Source of the DNA: Gammaproteobacteria bacterium
GTDB taxonomy: Bacteria; Pseudomonadota; Gammaproteobacteria; Pseudomonadales; Oceanobacteraceae
Direction: 5' to 3'
DNA length: 45,371 nucleotides
NCBI GenBank assembly: GCA_013373125.1
Contig: JABXIK010000108.1
Location: forward strand, 1 to 45,371
Shown: positions 26,079 to 35,985 of the stretch, one piece after another
Layout: every line of letters starts with the position of its first letter
How positions within the stretch are numbered: position 1 is the first letter of the stretch
Notes under the pieces: model-generated
Seen by the model: only the letters and a program-made list of their open reading frames with translations
Databases searched by the model: none
What the model was told of the DNA's origin: nothing
Position numbers and translations under genes: made by a program

Positions 26079-28775
26079 ATGAGTCAGTTTGTTTGTGGTC
26101 AGCGTTGGATTAGCCTTGCAGAGCCTGAATTAGGTCTAGGCATTGTAAGTGAGGCTGTGGGGCGTCGTGTCACTATTGAATTTCCACTAGCAGAAGATAG
26201 CCGCCTCTATTCAGTTGGTAATACACCACTGATTCGTTGCAAATTCGATCTGCAAGATCGAGTAAAACTCACCTCTGGCATAGAGGCGAATATTCTCGCC
26301 ATTCAAGAAGAAAATGGCGTTTTATCTTACCAAATTAGTGAACATATCTGGGTAGAAGAAGAAGATATATCGCCAGACCAAGGTAAGGTATCCCCTATTG
26401 AGCGACTAAAAGCAGGGCAAATTGGTAGCTTTAAATGGAGCAACCTGTACCGCCGATTAGTTGAGGCATACACACAACAACAGGGCCAACAAAGCCATGG
26501 TTTTGTCGGCCCTAAAATCAATATCATTCCGCATCAATTTGACGTCGCACAACAAATTTTAAAAATGCCTTTGCCGCGAGCATTACTAGCAGATGAAGTT
26601 GGCCTAGGTAAAACCATTGAAGCTGGGCTTGTTATTCACCAGCTAATGTCAACACAAAGAGCTCAACGTATCTTAATCTGCGTGCCATCCTCACTGGTTA
26701 ATCAGTGGCTGGTAGAGATGAAGCGAAAATTCAATTTAGATTGCACCCTCATTGACGATGAGTTTTGCGCTGAACAACAAGGGCAAAATCCGTTTAATCA
26801 AGTACAAGTTGCCTTGTGTAATTTTGAATGGTTAAACCACAGCCAGTATCTTGATCACGCTTTAAACACCAACTGGGATATGATGGTGATTGATGAAAGT
26901 CACCGCCTACAATGGGAATCAAAGGCCTATCAAGCTGCCCTTGCCCTCTCTAAAATTAGCTCAGGCGTTTTATTGCTAACGGCAACCCCTGAGCAGCTTG
27001 GGGTTGAAAGTCACTTTGCTCGACTACACCTGCTTGATCCGTTGCGTTTTCCAAGTCTTGAGCAATTCTTAGATGAAGAGCAAAAGTACGGAATTGTTAG
27101 TGAAATAGTAGAATCCATTGAGATCAATGGCCTAGCAGCTAGCCTGCCTTTGGTTGAACAGCTGAAAGATGAAAAATTAAATGAATACGTCCAAGATGTA
27201 TTGGCGAGTGGCTTATCTGAGTCCCAATTTACGGATTGGCTTGCAGACCGTTACGGCACAGGTAGGATGGTGTATCGCAATACTAGACGGAGCATTGCTG
27301 GCTTTCCTACTCGCCACAGTGAGTTCTATCACCTTAAAGAAGAATCGACTCTAGACTGGCTGATCAGCTGGCTACCAACACTAGGAGAACAAAAGCTCCT
27401 AATTATCTGTCATTCTGCTGAAACGGCACAAACTGTTAGCGAAAATATAAATCAGCGTACATTAATTCAATCTGGTGCATTCCATGAGCACTATTCACTC
27501 ATTGAGCGCGATCAAATCGCAGCAAGGTTTGTTGAAGAAGACGGTATTCAAATTTTAGTGAGCAGCGAGATTGGAGGAGAAGGACGCAACTTCCAACACG
27601 CCCAGCATTTAGTATTGTTTGATTTACCTGAACATCCAGACTTAGTTGACCAAAGAATTGGACGTCTTGATCGTATTGGTCAAGGGTCAGATATTTTTAT
27701 TCACGTACCGGTTCAAAGCAAAACCAAGCAAGCAAGACTTGCAGCACTTTATCACCACGGCTTTGATATGTTCAGCCAACCAAATCCTGCTGCTTCTCCT
27801 ATTTACGAAGCCTACAGCTATGAAATTGAAGAAATGCTAGAGACCGGTGAAAATGCTGAGTCAATTATCATGCAAGCCAAGGAAGCCAGTCGCCAATTGC
27901 TAGCCGAAATTGAGCAAGGACGAGATCGCTTGCTTGAGCAGCACTCTTTTCAAAGTGAGCGCGTAGAAAGTCTGCTTGATTCAATTCAACAAGCAGACAA
28001 TGACAATGACCACCTTAAAAATTTGATGTTAGATATTTTCGATAATGGCCATATTGAAACTGAAGCTGCCAGTCAGCAAAACTTAATTGTTAGCCCGCAA
28101 GAAAATTGCCCATTTTCTTTTATCAATAGTTTAAAAGATGAGCGTGCAACGATTACATTTGATCGCCAGCAAGCATCACTGAGAGAAGATCTTGAATTTA
28201 TTTCATGGGATCACCCATGGATTAAAGGGATACTTGATGATTTAGAAGCAAGTGGCGATGCATTCACAGCTTGTGCTTTATTTAATAACCCTGAGTTTAA
28301 GAACGGCCAAGTATTCATTGAAACTCTTTATCAAGTGAGAGCAGAAGGTCCTGGGCGCTTAGAGCTTAACCGGCACCTTCAGCCTGAATTAAGACACTAT
28401 GTTATTAGTGATGAGCTTAAGAATGTAACTCGTCAATTAAACTTGGATAACATGCGCGACGAATTTGAGTTACTTTCAAAAGATATGGCTCGTGAAATCA
28501 TTGAGATGAAACAAGCTAATATTGAAAACGCTGTCATGCTGAGTGAAAAGCTGGCAGCTCACACATCTCAAGACACAATTAAAAGTGCAATTGAGGCGCT
28601 TAATGAAAAAAGCCAACAAGAGTTAGCTCGCTATCAATCACTGGAAATCACACCTGGGAGTTATCAGCTTGAGATTGACACTTTAAAACGTAATACAAAT
28701 GATGCCGTGGAGCACCTTTCTGCTACCAAGCCGAAGCTTCTATCTATGTGTGTATGGATAAACTTCTCTAAGTAG
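26079..28775 (+). CDS. rapA: RNA polymerase-associated SWI2/SNF2 ATPase RapA
   Basis: RapA recycles RNA polymerase from post-termination complexes. The 898-residue protein has the N-terminal tandem Tudor/KOW-like region (about 1-105), the Snf2 helicase core with Walker A DEVGLGKTIEAG near 171-182, DESH box near 274, the LLTATPEQ motif and the second RecA lobe ending in QRIGRLDRIGQ. A long C-terminal region contains the expected coiled and Rap-specific domains. E. coli RapA is 968 residues; this one is about 70 shorter, mainly toward the C-terminus. A GGGGG run lies before the ATG. Transcribed alone, ending in a hairpin terminator. Confidence 0.94.
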   Translation: MSQFVCGQRWISLAEPELGLGIVSEAVGRRVTIEFPLAEDSRLYSVGNTPLIRCKFDLQDRVKLTSGIEANILAIQEENGVLSYQISEHIWVEEEDISPDQGKVSPIERLKAGQIGSFKWSNLYRRLVEAYTQQQGQQSHGFVGPKINIIPHQFDVAQQILKMPLPRALLADEVGLGKTIEAGLVIHQLMSTQRAQRILICVPSSLVNQWLVEMKRKFNLDCTLIDDEFCAEQQGQNPFNQVQVALCNFEWLNHSQYLDHALNTNWDMMVIDESHRLQWESKAYQAALALSKISSGVLLLTATPEQLGVESHFARLHLLDPLRFPSLEQFLDEEQKYGIVSEIVESIEINGLAASLPLVEQLKDEKLNEYVQDVLASGLSESQFTDWLADRYGTGRMVYRNTRRSIAGFPTRHSEFYHLKEESTLDWLISWLPTLGEQKLLIICHSAETAQTVSENINQRTLIQSGAFHEHYSLIERDQIAARFVEEDGIQILVSSEIGGEGRNFQHAQHLVLFDLPEHPDLVDQRIGRLDRIGQGSDIFIHVPVQSKTKQARLAALYHHGFDMFSQPNPAASPIYEAYSYEIEEMLETGENAESIIMQAKEASRQLLAEIEQGRDRLLEQHSFQSERVESLLDSIQQADNDNDHLKNLMLDIFDNGHIETEAASQQNLIVSPQENCPFSFINSLKDERATITFDRQQASLREDLEFISWDHPWIKGILDDLEASGDAFTACALFNNPEFKNGQVFIETLYQVRAEGPGRLELNRHLQPELRHYVISDELKNVTRQLNLDNMRDEFELLSKDMAREIIEMKQANIENAVMLSEKLAAHTSQDTIKSAIEALNEKSQQELARYQSLEITPGSYQLEIDTLKRNTNDAVEHLSATKPKLLSMCVWINFSK

Positions 28776-28796
28776 GCAATCTATTCATACGCATAC

Positions 28797-28823
28797 AAAA
28801 AAGGCCGCTATTGCGGCCTTTTT
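28797..28823. terminator. Bidirectional terminator between rapA and rraA
   Basis: AAGGCCGC and GCGGCCTT pair around TATT, flanked by an A-run and a T-run. It lies 21 nt after rapA and 13 nt beyond the stop of the minus-strand rraA gene, so it probably serves both. Confidence 0.92.
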
Positions 28824-28836
28824 AAATTTCAGCCAT

Positions 28837-29325
28837 CTAGTTCGGCATACTCAATGCTTTATCAGAAACAATTATTCCATTATTGTCTGCGTAGATAAAT
28901 TGCCCTGGACGGATATCGACACCTGCAAACTTAACAGGCACATTCATTTCACCGATACCCTTTTTTTCAGTTTTACGAGGATTGGTTGCCAAGGCCTGAA
29001 CACCCAAATCAGTTTCCATAATCACGTCCACATCACGAATGCAGCCGTAAATTACAATGCCTTCCCAACCATTTTTAGCAGCTTTTTCTGCCAACATATC
29101 GCCTAGCAATGCGTTGCGTAAAGAACCACCACCATCCACAACCATCACCTTGCCTGTGCCTGGCTTGTCGACATTCTCTTTCACCAAGGAATTGTCTTCA
29201 TGACACTTAATGGTTACAACCTCACCACCAAAAGACTCGCGACCACCATAGTTGTTAAACATTGGTTCTAGTACTTCTACTTCTGGATATTCATCACATA
29301 AATCTGGGGTAACATACTGAGTCAT
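28837..29325 (-). CDS. rraA: RraA-family protein (RNase E regulator / aldolase-decarboxylase fold)
   Basis: The 162-residue protein aligns along its whole length with E. coli RraA ([56 protein letters not shown]), which inhibits RNase E. Unlike E. coli RraA, it keeps Arg97-Asp98 in YGCIRDVD, the pair needed for metal-dependent 4-hydroxy-4-methyl-2-oxoglutarate aldolase and oxaloacetate decarboxylase activity in related proteins. AAGGAG precedes its ATG at 7 nt. It is the third gene of a ppsA-hydrolase-rraA operon, which makes a metabolic role worth considering. The symbol reflects family membership, not a proven function. Confidence 0.85.
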   Translation of the reverse strand: MTQYVTPDLCDEYPEVEVLEPMFNNYGGRESFGGEVVTIKCHEDNSLVKENVDKPGTGKVMVVDGGGSLRNALLGDMLAEKAAKNGWEGIVIYGCIRDVDVIMETDLGVQALATNPRKTEKKGIGEMNVPVKFAGVDIRPGQFIYADNNGIIVSDKALSMPN

Positions 29326-29335
29326 TAAATTCTCC

Positions 29336-30283
29336 TTACTTACTAATGGATTCGTACCAATTTAAAATATGAGGCCACACTTCTTTTTCTGCGGACTCAC
29401 CTTTAACCATATTTCCATGGCCGTAATCCATGGAAAATCCTTTTTGCTTAGATAGCAATAAAAATTGTTTTTGCCCGCCAAAAAAAGAACCCAGTTTTTC
29501 ACATGCTTTAGCAGGATCGCCATTATCTTTTTTGGCACCAAATATCAGCAACGGAACTTTACAGTCATTCGCTTCTTTCCTGTATGAAATTCCATTCCGT
29601 GACTTCCAGCGAGTAAATACACTTGCCCATCTCAAAAACTCTAAAGCAATCCCCTTTGGCTCGGCCTCAGGACCAAATTTAGGGTTGTGAATTCGATCTT
29701 TCGTACCAATAAATAATCGTGATATTAATTTGGCGAATGGTAGCTTTAACAGCAAGGGATAACGTGTAACTTGAGATCCAAATAAGATTGCCCCAATTGA
29801 ATGCTGCCCAATTGATTTTCCAGCAAAAGATGTCGCAATGCAGACACCACCGCTTGAGTGCCCTAGCCATAAAACATTTTTAGAGGTCTGTTCGTAAACA
29901 AATGCCTCAACAGCAGGCAAGTCAAATTCAGCATAAATTTCCAATGAATTCTTCTCATACTGAAGATTCTCAGGACTATCCCCATGCCCTCTAAATTCAA
30001 GCATCCATGGGTCAAAATTATGTTCTAATAAATATTTGGCTAAGCCACTTAGCTGACTATCCAGCCAGATACCTCTATTAGAAAACGCGCCATGGACAAG
30101 TATGACTGGCTGCCCTCGTTTTTTGTCTTGATCTTGGTAATACCCAAGACGTGACAGTGCAACCTGTGCGGTTGGGTCCGCACTGTTATTTGGCTTTAAC
30201 AAATAGGTATCTTCAATTAACTCAGAAGACAAGGCTTCTGCTCGCATCAAAGCAACTGGAAATAATGAGCTACTACTTTTCAT
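29336..30283 (-). CDS. Alpha/beta hydrolase
   Basis: This 315-residue protein has the alpha/beta hydrolase core: the oxyanion-loop region [13 protein letters not shown] (61-73), EFRGHGDS (96-103), the nucleophile elbow GHSSGG with Ser143, a probable acid in [10 protein letters not shown] near 250, and catalytic His in YGHGNMV near 290. No signal peptide or lipobox is visible, so it is probably cytoplasmic; membrane association cannot be excluded. The size and HG/GHSxGG context are seen in lipase- and serine-aminopeptidase-like hydrolases, but the substrate is not evident. It sits 11 nt after ppsA and 10 nt before rraA, in one operon. Confidence 0.85.
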   Translation of the reverse strand: MKSSSSLFPVALMRAEALSSELIEDTYLLKPNNSADPTAQVALSRLGYYQDQDKKRGQPVILVHGAFSNRGIWLDSQLSGLAKYLLEHNFDPWMLEFRGHGDSPENLQYEKNSLEIYAEFDLPAVEAFVYEQTSKNVLWLGHSSGGVCIATSFAGKSIGQHSIGAILFGSQVTRYPLLLKLPFAKLISRLFIGTKDRIHNPKFGPEAEPKGIALEFLRWASVFTRWKSRNGISYRKEANDCKVPLLIFGAKKDNGDPAKACEKLGSFFGGQKQFLLLSKQKGFSMDYGHGNMVKGESAEKEVWPHILNWYESISK

Positions 30284-30294
30284 TCCTTCCCTTA

Positions 30295-32664
30295 TTATTG
30301 ATCTTTATCAGCAAGATAGAACCAAGTGTCCAGTACGGAATCTGGATTCAAAGAGACACTATCTATACCTTCATCCATTAACCACTTAGCAAAATCAGGA
30401 TGATCGCTTGGCCCCTGCCCGCAAATACCAATGTATTTGTTTTGCTTTTTACAGGCTGAAATCGCCATGTGCATCAGTTGACGAATTGCATCATTTCGCT
30501 CGTCAAACAAATGCGCTATCACGCCAGAGTCTCGATCTAAACCCAGTGTAAGCTGCGTCAAGTCATTAGAACCAATTGAGTAGCCATCAAAGTATTGCAA
30601 GAACTCATCTGCAAGTAGAGCATTAGCTGGCAACTCGCACATCATGATTAGGCGCAATCCATTTTCACCGCGCTTTAATCCATTCGTTGAAAGCAGTTCA
30701 ACAACCTGCTTGGCCTCTCCAACAGTTCGCACAAATGGAACCATAACTTCTACATTGGCCAGTCCCATTTCTTCGCGAACTTTTTTAATAGCGCGGCACT
30801 CAAGCTCAAAGCAATCACGAAATGATTTACTTATGTAACGAGCAGCACCGCGAAAACCCAGCATTGGGTTTTCTTCTTCTGGCTCGTATAGGCGACCACC
30901 AATCAAATTAGCATATTCATTTGATTTAAAATCAGACAGGCGCACGATTACTTTTTTAGGATAAAAAGCCGCTGCAAGAGTACTAATACCTTCGACTAAT
31001 TTTTCAACATAAAAGTCGATGGGTGATTCATAGCCAGCAATGCGGCGCTCAACCGTTGATTTAATCTCTTCTGGAAGGTCCTTGAAATTTAAAAGTGCTT
31101 TAGGGTGCACGCCAATCATACGATTAATGATAAATTCTAGGCGCGCAAGTCCCACACCTTCATTAGGTAACGCTTGAAAATCAAAAGCTCTGTCAGGATT
31201 ACCCACATTCATCATAATTTTGAAAGGCAAGCCAGGCATATTGCCTACAGAATTGGTCTTATGCTCGAACTCAAGAGAGCCATCATAAATAAATCCAGTA
31301 TCACCCTCCGCACAAGATACTGTAACTAATTGGCCATTTTGCAATTCATCTGTTGCATCACCACAACCCACAACCGCAGGAATACCGAGTTCACGTGCAA
31401 TGATTGCTGCATGGCAAGTTCTACCACCTCTATTGGTTACGATGGCACTGGCTTTTTTCATGATCGGCTCCCAGTCAGGGTCCGTCATATCTGCAACTAG
31501 AATGTCACCTTCATCAATATCTTGCATTTGATCGATATTTCGAAGCACTTTAACCGGGCCGCGACCAATTCGATGACCGACACTTCGACCTTCACATAGA
31601 ACTGTCCCCGTTTCTTTAAGGATGTATCGCTCCATAACATTTTTACTGGTGCGAGATTTAACTGTTTCCGGTCGAGCCTGAACAATATAAATTTGACCGT
31701 TAACGCCGTCTTTTGCCCATTCAATATCCATTGGGCGCTGATAATGCTTCTCGATAATCAGGGCTTGTTTAGCAAGCTCTATAACATCTGCATCAGAGAT
31801 GCTAAATTTGAAACGGTCTTCTCGATCGACACGAATGGTTTCAACTGGGGACTGCGATGCATCATCAGTTGAATAAATCATCTTGATGGCTTTTGCACCT
31901 AAATTACGACGCAGTATGGAGGGTCGGCCTTCAGTGAGAGATTTTTTGTGGACGTAGAATTCATCTGGATTCACAGCCCCTTGCACCACTGTCTCCCCAA
32001 GACCATAAGCACTGGTCACGAATACAACCTGATCAAAACCCGATTCAGTATCAAGGGTAAACATAACACCTGAAGACCCGCTTTCACTGCGAACCATGCG
32101 CTGCACACCAACTGACAAAGCAACTTCGTGGTGTTCGAATCCTTGGTGGGCGCGATAGCTTATAGCTCGATCATTATAGAGAGAGGCAAAAACCTCGCGC
32201 ACAGAGTGTAAAACAGCATCAATGCCAACAATGTTCAGGAAGGTTTCTTGCTGCCCTGCAAATGACGCATCTGGCAAATCCTCAGCTGTAGCAGACGAAC
32301 GAACGGCAACTGATAAGTCTTGATCATCGCCTTTTAAGGTGGCATATGCCTCTCGTATTGCACCATCTAAATCTTTAGGTAGTGGCGCGTTCATTATTAA
32401 GGAACGTATCTCTGCGCCCGCTGTAGCAAGATCGGCAAGAGAGCCCTCTTTAATCTTAGAAAGCTGTTCATTTATCTTATCTTGTAAATTGTCTTGCTTA
32501 AGGAACTCACGAAAAGCGTGAGAGGTGGTTGCAAAACCATTGGGGACATTGACGCCAGAGGTTGATAAATTACTGATCATCTCGCCTAGGGACGCATTTT
32601 TACCACCAACTTTATCAACGTCATTCATACCAAGTTGATCGAACCAAATAACGTAATTATTCAA
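30295..32664 (-). CDS. ppsA: Phosphoenolpyruvate synthase
   Basis: PpsA converts pyruvate, ATP and water to PEP, AMP and phosphate for gluconeogenesis. The 789 residues show the ATP-grasp domain ([12 protein letters not shown] at 20-31, [22 protein letters not shown]), the phosphohistidine domain with [21 protein letters not shown] near 410-430, and the C-terminal PEP-binding barrel ([28 protein letters not shown], and the catalytic Cys in [13 protein letters not shown]). The divergent neighbour ppsR is its regulator, which phosphorylates a Thr next to the catalytic His; the required Thr is present as T in GRTCH. Confidence 0.97.
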   Translation of the reverse strand: MNNYVIWFDQLGMNDVDKVGGKNASLGEMISNLSTSGVNVPNGFATTSHAFREFLKQDNLQDKINEQLSKIKEGSLADLATAGAEIRSLIMNAPLPKDLDGAIREAYATLKGDDQDLSVAVRSSATAEDLPDASFAGQQETFLNIVGIDAVLHSVREVFASLYNDRAISYRAHQGFEHHEVALSVGVQRMVRSESGSSGVMFTLDTESGFDQVVFVTSAYGLGETVVQGAVNPDEFYVHKKSLTEGRPSILRRNLGAKAIKMIYSTDDASQSPVETIRVDREDRFKFSISDADVIELAKQALIIEKHYQRPMDIEWAKDGVNGQIYIVQARPETVKSRTSKNVMERYILKETGTVLCEGRSVGHRIGRGPVKVLRNIDQMQDIDEGDILVADMTDPDWEPIMKKASAIVTNRGGRTCHAAIIARELGIPAVVGCGDATDELQNGQLVTVSCAEGDTGFIYDGSLEFEHKTNSVGNMPGLPFKIMMNVGNPDRAFDFQALPNEGVGLARLEFIINRMIGVHPKALLNFKDLPEEIKSTVERRIAGYESPIDFYVEKLVEGISTLAAAFYPKKVIVRLSDFKSNEYANLIGGRLYEPEEENPMLGFRGAARYISKSFRDCFELECRAIKKVREEMGLANVEVMVPFVRTVGEAKQVVELLSTNGLKRGENGLRLIMMCELPANALLADEFLQYFDGYSIGSNDLTQLTLGLDRDSGVIAHLFDERNDAIRQLMHMAISACKKQNKYIGICGQGPSDHPDFAKWLMDEGIDSVSLNPDSVLDTWFYLADKDQ

Positions 32665-32708
32665 GCTTACCTCCCATGAAACCTAGTGCGACAGTCGGCG
32701 ATATAGTA

Positions 32709-32722
32709 CTCTAATTCTAGAG
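32709..32722. promoter_or_regulatory. Small inverted repeat between ppsA and ppsR
   Basis: CTCTA and TAGAG are perfect arms around ATTC, inside a looser AGTACTCTA/TAGAGACT match. It lies centrally in the 83-nt divergent promoter region, a position fitting a shared regulator, but no known consensus is recognised. Confidence 0.25.
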
Positions 32723-32747
32723 ACTATTCACAAAGTTGTTAAATTTA

Positions 32748-33560
32748 ATGAAGCGACAAGCCTTTTTTATCTCAGATGGCACAGGTATTACTGCGGAAAC
32801 CTTGGGTCATAGCCTTCTAGCTCAATTTGAGAGTATAGAATTTGAACAAATCACACTGCCCTATATCGATAGCATCGAAAAAGCAAAAGAAGTAGTCGAA
32901 AAATTGAATGCACTATCTGAGCAAGGCTCGAGACCAATTGTCTTTGATACCATCGTAAACCAAGAGATTAGAGATGAAATAAGCAAGGCCAACGCATTTA
33001 AAGTCGATATATTTGCTACATTTTTGGCCCCATTAGAGAAAGAATTAAACATGGGCTCCAGCTATACAGTAGGCAAGTCGCACGTCGGCGGTGACAACAA
33101 AAGTTACCTTGCGCGTATAGATGCCGTGAATTATGCCCTTGAAAATGACGATGGCAGTAGAATTAAGCACTATGACAAGGCTGATATAATTCTAGTGGGT
33201 GTTTCTCGATCAGGTAAGACGCCAAGCTGTCTTTATTTGGCCCTACAATTTGGGATTAAAGCCGCCAACTACCCATTGACGGAAGAAGATTTAGGAAATG
33301 GCGATCTCCCACAAGCCCTAAAACCTTACAAAGATAAGTTATTCGGACTAACAATTGACCCCGAACGCCTTGCCGCTATTCGAAACGAGCGTAAAGCAAA
33401 TAGCCGTTACGCATCGCTAAATCAGTGTTATTACGAGACAGAAGAGGTTGAGATGCTATTCAGGCGTTTGAGCATTCCGTTTCTAACGACAACCGATTTA
33501 TCGGTTGAGGAAATATCAACTCGAATCATGGTGGAAACAAAGCTCACTCGAAGAGCTTAA
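32748..33560 (+). CDS. ppsR: PEP synthase regulatory protein (kinase/pyrophosphorylase)
   Basis: PpsR (DUF299 family) inactivates PEP synthase by ADP-dependent threonine phosphorylation and reactivates it by phosphate-dependent removal. The 270 residues carry the N-terminal [18 protein letters not shown] motif, the P-loop [15 protein letters not shown] near 150-165 and the C-terminal [13 protein letters not shown] segment, all diagnostic. A TTG 12 nt upstream could extend the frame, but the ATG giving [11 protein letters not shown] matches the family start. It is divergent from its target ppsA. Confidence 0.96.
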   Translation: MKRQAFFISDGTGITAETLGHSLLAQFESIEFEQITLPYIDSIEKAKEVVEKLNALSEQGSRPIVFDTIVNQEIRDEISKANAFKVDIFATFLAPLEKELNMGSSYTVGKSHVGGDNKSYLARIDAVNYALENDDGSRIKHYDKADIILVGVSRSGKTPSCLYLALQFGIKAANYPLTEEDLGNGDLPQALKPYKDKLFGLTIDPERLAAIRNERKANSRYASLNQCYYETEEVEMLFRRLSIPFLTTTDLSVEEISTRIMVETKLTRRA

Positions 33561-33561
33561 T

Positions 33562-34368
33562 TTACTTAATCACCTGTATAACAATTTCACCTAGATTCGA
33601 TAGCTTCACATTCTTCCCTCCAAGCTGGATAACCCCGGCTTGAGCACTGGGCTTGAAAAGTAAATAACGTGTTTGGGGTGCAATACTTAGTTTGGCTTTG
33701 GCATAAGCATATTGCATCCAGGTTTCTTCTTGAAACTCATTAAAAGCATTGTCGTATTGATATGTTTGATCGAAGCTCTCATCAAGAGGCAATATTTCAG
33801 GTAGTGCTATTGCATCATTCTTTGAAAAACTTTTTACTTCAATAGCTTTAATGCTCTGATCCATCTCAATAAGCAGATAATCTGAATCGGAAGTCTTGCT
33901 GTATTGATAATATCTTTTTAAATCAAGCATTCTCCCATTTATTTCACTAAGCAATAATTGCTGACCTTCGCGAAACGAATAGAAGCTCAAAGTAGAAATG
34001 TTTGAACTTGGACTTAATTCTTTGTTTTGAGAAGCTTTTGGATTAGAAGTAGATTTAATCTCAGCAACCACTTGGCGACCATCTGAGTCTTGCCAGGCAT
34101 ATAGCTTTTCATTCGAAAGCTTTTTATCAATGACATCAGACGAAATAAAATCACTAGGATTAAAATCGCTACCTAACTCTTTGTTGTTTATCGCAGGAGA
34201 TTCAGCAACAGTTTGTTGAGATGTTTCTTTTTGAATTTCTGGTTTCTGAATGGTCCGAATTTGACCAGTCTCATCAACCCAGGTGTAGAAATTCCCATTC
34301 TGCCCTTCTGGCAATCCCTGACAGCCAGTTAATATACTTAGGACTATTACGGTATAAATGTATCGCAT
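33562..34368 (-). CDS. Outer-membrane lipoprotein, DUF4124-like repeats plus MalM-like C-terminal domain
   Basis: The 268-residue protein starts with a lipoprotein signal, lipobox LTGC with Cys16; residue +2 is Gln, so Lol sorting would send it to the outer membrane. Two short strand motifs of DUF4124 type follow: FYTWVDETGQ (27-36) and LYAWQDSDGR (89-98). The C-terminal half (about 128-268), with DYLLIEMDQSIKAIEVKSF, LPEILPLDESFDQTY and TRYLLFKPS, resembles the MalM periplasmic family, whose role is unclear; this match is from pattern memory and moderate. It is the last gene of the four-gene envelope operon and overlaps the FadL gene as TAATG, so the two are translationally coupled. Confidence 0.55.
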   Translation of the reverse strand: MRYIYTVIVLSILTGCQGLPEGQNGNFYTWVDETGQIRTIQKPEIQKETSQQTVAESPAINNKELGSDFNPSDFISSDVIDKKLSNEKLYAWQDSDGRQVVAEIKSTSNPKASQNKELSPSSNISTLSFYSFREGQQLLLSEINGRMLDLKRYYQYSKTSDSDYLLIEMDQSIKAIEVKSFSKNDAIALPEILPLDESFDQTYQYDNAFNEFQEETWMQYAYAKAKLSIAPQTRYLLFKPSAQAGVIQLGGKNVKLSNLGEIVIQVIK

Positions 34369-35963
34369 TAGAATTTGGTTCTAAACGTTATGCCAGCAGC
34401 AGCAACGGTCAACTTTGTTTCAATATCCAAGCCAGGATAAGGGTTTGAAACGACACACGTTAGACAGTCAGTGTTAATTGATTCACTGGGCTCAGATGCT
34501 GGAATTTCTTCTTGGCTTTTCAAGAACGAGAATGATACGTCAATATCTGTATCTAAATCCCAACGATAACCAAATCCGAATCCATACATAGGTGCAAAAC
34601 CTAATGGCGCCATGACATTTCGGCGATTATCTGGGATTGATGTTGCACGTGGCTCATAGCCTATTCTGGCCTTTAATCGAGAGCTCATTTGGTACTCCAA
34701 TCCAAAACCGAAACTCCAAACGCTTTTATAATTCAAGTTTTGGCGCAGTGTATTTCCTGTGACTTCGCCAGGAGCTAAAATTTTTGCGGCATTCAAAAAA
34801 TCGAGCTGTCGATCAAATTCAAAATAGAAAGAATCCCACTCATCATAATCAGTCCAACCTGCATCCACATTAAATTGCAGTGTATCGAAGAAACGAAATT
34901 TAAAGCCCGTTTGAAAATGCTGAGGATAAGTAAATTCAGTTGTGACATAGCCCGTTTCCTTGCTCACCCCAGATGGCAACTGGAACATGGCTCCGATAAT
35001 TGCGCCAAAAATAGATCCCCTAAAACCACTAAAGAAGCCGGAGAAATCTCGAGAATAATCCATTTCAAAATCGCCACTAAGCTGATCCTTGGCTTCGCTT
35101 TGATATGACATACCCCATGCAAACCAGTCTGTTGGTTCCCACAGCAAACCCAAGTTATAAGATAGTGACATTGAGTTTTCGAGTTTCATATTGAGTGTAC
35201 CAATATCTCGATACGGCCCGACGCGTCCACCACACAATGAAATAAAAGGAACAAGCGGATCATTGCCCCCACCACCTTCTTCGCAGCCAAAAGCATCCTG
35301 CAGCATTTCAGTTGCAGCCATAATTAAGTTTACACCACGCGCATCTTGCTCTATGGCAAAACCTTGATGGGACAATAAAACACCCGCCCCGATTGAGAGC
35401 TCATCATTAACCTTGTAACCAAATGATGGAGACAAATATGTCATACGCTGCATGGCGAGCTGTTTAGCCTGATAACGACCAGGGTTGTCAGGTCCTTCTT
35501 TAACAAAGCCTGCAACCATTGGCATATATGTAGCCGTTGCAAAGGTAAATTTTGAGCCAGGTGGATTGATAGAAAAACCTATGGACGGAACGGTTGCAAC
35601 AGGTAAATGTAAGGGAAATATTCCCACACCAGGTATATACAGACCTGGGATAGCTTCACTTTTTTGTCCGATAACCGGATCATCTTCAAAGTTTAGAAGC
35701 TCTCCATCACCATTATAATCTTCTGGTAAGTTGAAGGTTGCTTCAGACTTCAAAATAACATTGAGCAAGGTTATACCTATCTGGCGACCCTCTAATTTCG
35801 TTAAGCCTGCCGGATTGTAGTGTATCGATGCCATGCCAGGTGGATCAGCCGTTACTGCATTACCCAGAGATAGCGCTTTAGGGTCCATCAACATCGATTG
35901 CCCGAGTTGCCCAAATGCATTACAGGTAATTAGGAATAGTATTATCGAGAAAAAACCCTTCAT
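34368..35963 (-). CDS. FadL/OMPP1-family outer-membrane transport protein with EF-hand-like loop
   Basis: The 531-residue protein has a Sec signal (about 1-19) and the FadL/TodX hatch signature SLGNAVTADPPGMASIHYNPAGL (32-54 in pieces), followed by beta-barrel strands with alternating hydrophobic residues and a terminal aromatic FRTKF. FadL-type barrels let hydrophobic compounds such as fatty acids or hydrocarbons enter the envelope. Unusually, residues 82-93 (DYNGDGELLNFE) fit a canonical EF-hand calcium loop, with D82, N84, D86, E88 and E93 as ligands. Two Cys pairs occur: FGCEEGG and SLCGGR, and CLTC near the C-terminal third. AAGGA precedes the ATG. It follows the 337-residue outer-membrane protein in the operon. 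Confidence 0.85.
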   Translation of the reverse strand: MKGFFSIILFLITCNAFGQLGQSMLMDPKALSLGNAVTADPPGMASIHYNPAGLTKLEGRQIGITLLNVILKSEATFNLPEDYNGDGELLNFEDDPVIGQKSEAIPGLYIPGVGIFPLHLPVATVPSIGFSINPPGSKFTFATATYMPMVAGFVKEGPDNPGRYQAKQLAMQRMTYLSPSFGYKVNDELSIGAGVLLSHQGFAIEQDARGVNLIMAATEMLQDAFGCEEGGGGNDPLVPFISLCGGRVGPYRDIGTLNMKLENSMSLSYNLGLLWEPTDWFAWGMSYQSEAKDQLSGDFEMDYSRDFSGFFSGFRGSIFGAIIGAMFQLPSGVSKETGYVTTEFTYPQHFQTGFKFRFFDTLQFNVDAGWTDYDEWDSFYFEFDRQLDFLNAAKILAPGEVTGNTLRQNLNYKSVWSFGFGLEYQMSSRLKARIGYEPRATSIPDNRRNVMAPLGFAPMYGFGFGYRWDLDTDIDVSFSFLKSQEEIPASEPSESINTDCLTCVVSNPYPGLDIETKLTVAAAGITFRTKF

Positions 35964-35985
35964 AAAAAATCCTTACAGTCTTAAT

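Noticed and set aside
29430..29690. Plus-strand open frame inside the alpha/beta hydrolase gene
   Set aside because: Antisense shadow of a gene with intact catalytic motifs; no ribosome site and no similarity recognised.
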